From contig NZ_CP173029.1 in the NCBI RefSeq assembly GCF_044772865.1, positions 3,224,001 through 3,288,000 of the forward strand: a stretch of DNA of 64,000 nt, read 5' to 3'. The number at the start of each line of letters is the position of its first letter. Within the stretch, counting starts at the first letter, position 1. Source of the stretch: Algirhabdus cladophorae. Its GTDB lineage: Bacteria; Pseudomonadota; Alphaproteobacteria; Rhodobacterales; Rhodobacteraceae. Under the pieces are notes generated by a model. It did no database searches, was not told where the DNA came from, and saw only the letters and a program-made list of their open reading frames with translations. Below, in pieces: positions 62,570 through 64,000 of this stretch. A program made the position numbers and the translations under genes.

Positions 62570-63598
62570 ATGAAATCCATCGTCATTCATGCCCCAAAAG
62601 ACCTACGGGTCGAAGACAGTTCCATCCCGGATCTTGGGGCGGGGCAGGTACGGATCAAAATGGCTGCAGGCGGTGTGTGCGGCTCGGATCTGCATTACTA
62701 CAATCACGGTGGGTTTGGTGCGATCCGGCTGAAAGAACCAATGATCCTAGGGCACGAAGTGGCCGGATACATCGAGGCAGTTGCAGACGATGTGACAACC
62801 CATAAGGTCGGACAATTGGTGGCCGTGTCGCCCTCGCGGCCCTGTGCCGCATGCGAATACTGCCTCAAAGGCATGCAAAACCATTGCCTTAACATGCGAT
62901 TTTACGGCTCAGCGATGCCATTTCCACATATCCAAGGGGCGTTTCGCGAAGTCTTGGTGGCCGACGCCAGCCAATGCGCGATCGCAGATGGCCTCAGCCC
63001 AGGCGAAGCTGCCATGGCGGAACCCTTGGCCGTGTGCTTGCACGCAACCCGACGTGCCGGTGAAATGCTGGGCAAAACTGTGTTGGTCACCGGGTGTGGG
63101 CCGATTGGTGTATTGTGCATTTTGGCAGCGCGCCGGGCAGGGGCGGCCAAAATCATCGCAACAGATCTGAGTGATTTCACCTTGGGCAAAGCGGCCGAGG
63201 CCGGCGCAGATATCACACTAAATATGGTCACAACGCCCGATGGATTGGCCCCCTATACCAAGGACAAAGGCCAAATCGACGTTTTGTTTGAGTGTTCGGG
63301 TGCAGCACCTGCATTGCACGGCGCGATCCCAGCGATGCGGCCCTGTGGCGTGATCGTGCAACTTGGCATGGGCGGCGATATGAGCCTTCCCATGTTGGCC
63401 ATCACCGCAAAAGAACTGCAGTTGCGCGGCTCATTCCGCTTCCATGAAGAGTTCGGGCTGGGGGTTGATCTGATGCAAAAGGGCCTGATCGATGTCAAAC
63501 CTCTCATCACCCACACCTTGCCGTTGGACCAAGCCATTGACGCCTTTGAAATCGCCAGCGATCGCAGCCAAGCGATGAAAGCGCAGATTACGTTCTAG
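62570..63598 (+). CDS. idnD: L-idonate 5-dehydrogenase-like zinc dehydrogenase
   Basis: This 342-residue medium-chain alcohol dehydrogenase family enzyme oxidises L-idonate to 5-keto-D-gluconate with NAD+. The catalytic-zinc residues lie in GGVCGSDLHYYNHG and GHEVAGYIE. The structural-zinc cysteines are in CAACEYCLKGMQNHC, and the cofactor motif is VTGCGPIGVLC. The N-terminus (MKSIVIHAPKDLRVED) and the idn neighbours support IdnD. Together with idnO and gntK it channels L-idonate to 6-phosphogluconate. Confidence 0.9.
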   Translation: MKSIVIHAPKDLRVEDSSIPDLGAGQVRIKMAAGGVCGSDLHYYNHGGFGAIRLKEPMILGHEVAGYIEAVADDVTTHKVGQLVAVSPSRPCAACEYCLKGMQNHCLNMRFYGSAMPFPHIQGAFREVLVADASQCAIADGLSPGEAAMAEPLAVCLHATRRAGEMLGKTVLVTGCGPIGVLCILAARRAGAAKIIATDLSDFTLGKAAEAGADITLNMVTTPDGLAPYTKDKGQIDVLFECSGAAPALHGAIPAMRPCGVIVQLGMGGDMSLPMLAITAKELQLRGSFRFHEEFGLGVDLMQKGLIDVKPLITHTLPLDQAIDAFEIASDRSQAMKAQITF

Positions 63599-63835
63599 CT
63601 ATAAAAATAAGGGGATTTGAGCCGGGCCGTCAGGCTCCACCCGGTTCAGGATGGCTGGTTCATTTCCCGCGGCTTTTTGCATGACCAACGTGTGATACAC
63701 CAGCAAGGCGCGGCGCACGACCTCCGTGGCGTTGCTGGCGTGGGTCAGCCGTTGAATATCGGCCATGGCGGACTCCAGTTCGCCGTTCAGTCGGATCGTA
63801 ACGCGATCCTTTTGTTTGTCTTTCAACATCCGCAT
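63599..63835 (-). CDS. Ribbon-helix-helix small protein
   Basis: This 78-residue protein has an N-terminal ribbon strand (RVTIRLNGELESAMADIQRL) and helices (ATEVVRRALLVYHTLV) like Arc/MetJ-type DNA-binding antitoxins. No toxin is visible within the window; a partner could lie beyond the right edge or be absent. It is convergent with idnD. It could be a regulator or an orphan antitoxin. Confidence 0.68.
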   Translation of the reverse strand: MRMLKDKQKDRVTIRLNGELESAMADIQRLTHASNATEVVRRALLVYHTLVMQKAAGNEPAILNRVEPDGPAQIPLFL

Positions 63836-64000
63836 TACCTTTAAATAATTTGAACTTTTAATTCAGTTAAACCGAATATGCCACGAATCGCAACACTTAT
63901 GGTGCCCGTTGGTTTACCTGTGGCAATTATGTCAGACAATAGGCTATTTCGCACAACTTTTAGGCAAACGCCCGCGCGCATTAATATTTCAGTCTCATTA

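Noticed and set aside
63836..64000. AT-rich right edge as a possible attachment site or promoter
   Set aside because: No direct repeats, integrase or clear promoter hexamers could be defined in the 165 bases.

Overview
The window is a contiguous, gene-dense (roughly 57% GC by eye) piece of an alphaproteobacterial chromosome, most likely from the marine Roseobacter group (Rhodobacterales). Supporting this are Roseobacter-style hypothetical families (Lin0512 pair, a DUF6478-like protein, DUF2794), a Hint-domain RTX giant protein, a SulP/UspA pair, glutathione-dependent formaldehyde oxidation, a LexA box of the alphaproteobacterial GAAC-N7-GAAC type, and CtrA/CcrM-type (TTAA-N7-TTAA, GANTC) signals. 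No rRNA, tRNA, insertion sequence, integrase or CRISPR array was recognised. All assignments were made by reading the translated sequence without a database search.

Layout. 1-9.4 kb: end of a lytic transglycosylase, an EamA exporter, the two halves of tRNA-modifying MnmC as divergent genes, a hot-dog dehydratase, a VOC protein, an FMN reductase with a palindromic operator, tandem Lin0512 paralogues behind a cluster of five GTATGG boxes, a 2,4-dienoyl-CoA reductase and two clade-specific hypotheticals. 9.4-19.3 kb: lipoprotein-ilvD, a CAAX protease, accD-folC, an envelope pair (inactive rhodanese plus LysM protein) under a GANTC-rich promoter, zapE and an MFS carrier. 19.3-26.3 kb: hydrolase, ornithine cyclodeaminase-like, HAD, DUF188, fghA, an AEC carrier, a 58-residue secreted peptide with elaborate operators, a TetR regulator and frmA. 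26.3-31.8 kb: an I78 inhibitor lipoprotein, an SOS-controlled imuB lacking its usual partners, DUF2794, NlpC/P60, an M17 aminopeptidase and an Hpt-like protein.

31.8-34 kb: a compact inorganic-carbon module made of beta-carbonic anhydrase, an SbtA-like Na+/bicarbonate permease and the PII-like SbtB. 34-45.7 kb: a secreted small protein, a DUF4139 protein, asd, DJ-1/PfpI and DUF1272 genes, a GlxA regulator, a short-form pyrE, a DEAD-box helicase with a structured leader, GNAT, UspA-SulP, and a BciB-like 8-vinyl (proto)chlorophyllide reductase that hints at aerobic anoxygenic phototrophy.

46-52.7 kb: a single 2,218-residue RTX/Hint exoprotein. 52.7-63.6 kb: a sugar-acid catabolic island. It has two LacI regulators, a complete ABC importer (ATPase, binding protein, two permeases) coupled to a cytochrome b561, and the L-idonate/gluconate route (IdnD, IdnO, GntK) plus a beta-hydroxyacid dehydrogenase and a Dabb protein. 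An identical GTTATCGATAAC core lies upstream of the first LacI gene and between idnO and idnD, so the enzymes probably form that repressor's regulon. A different palindrome (ACGTTA-ACGC-TAACGT) lies between the second LacI gene and the importer. The window closes with a ribbon-helix-helix protein.

The most notable items are the SbtA/SbtB/carbonic anhydrase set, the small secreted peptide with paired operators, the Lin0512 pair with its box cluster, the orphan SOS-boxed imuB, and the two-operator LacI island with its embedded cytochrome b561.
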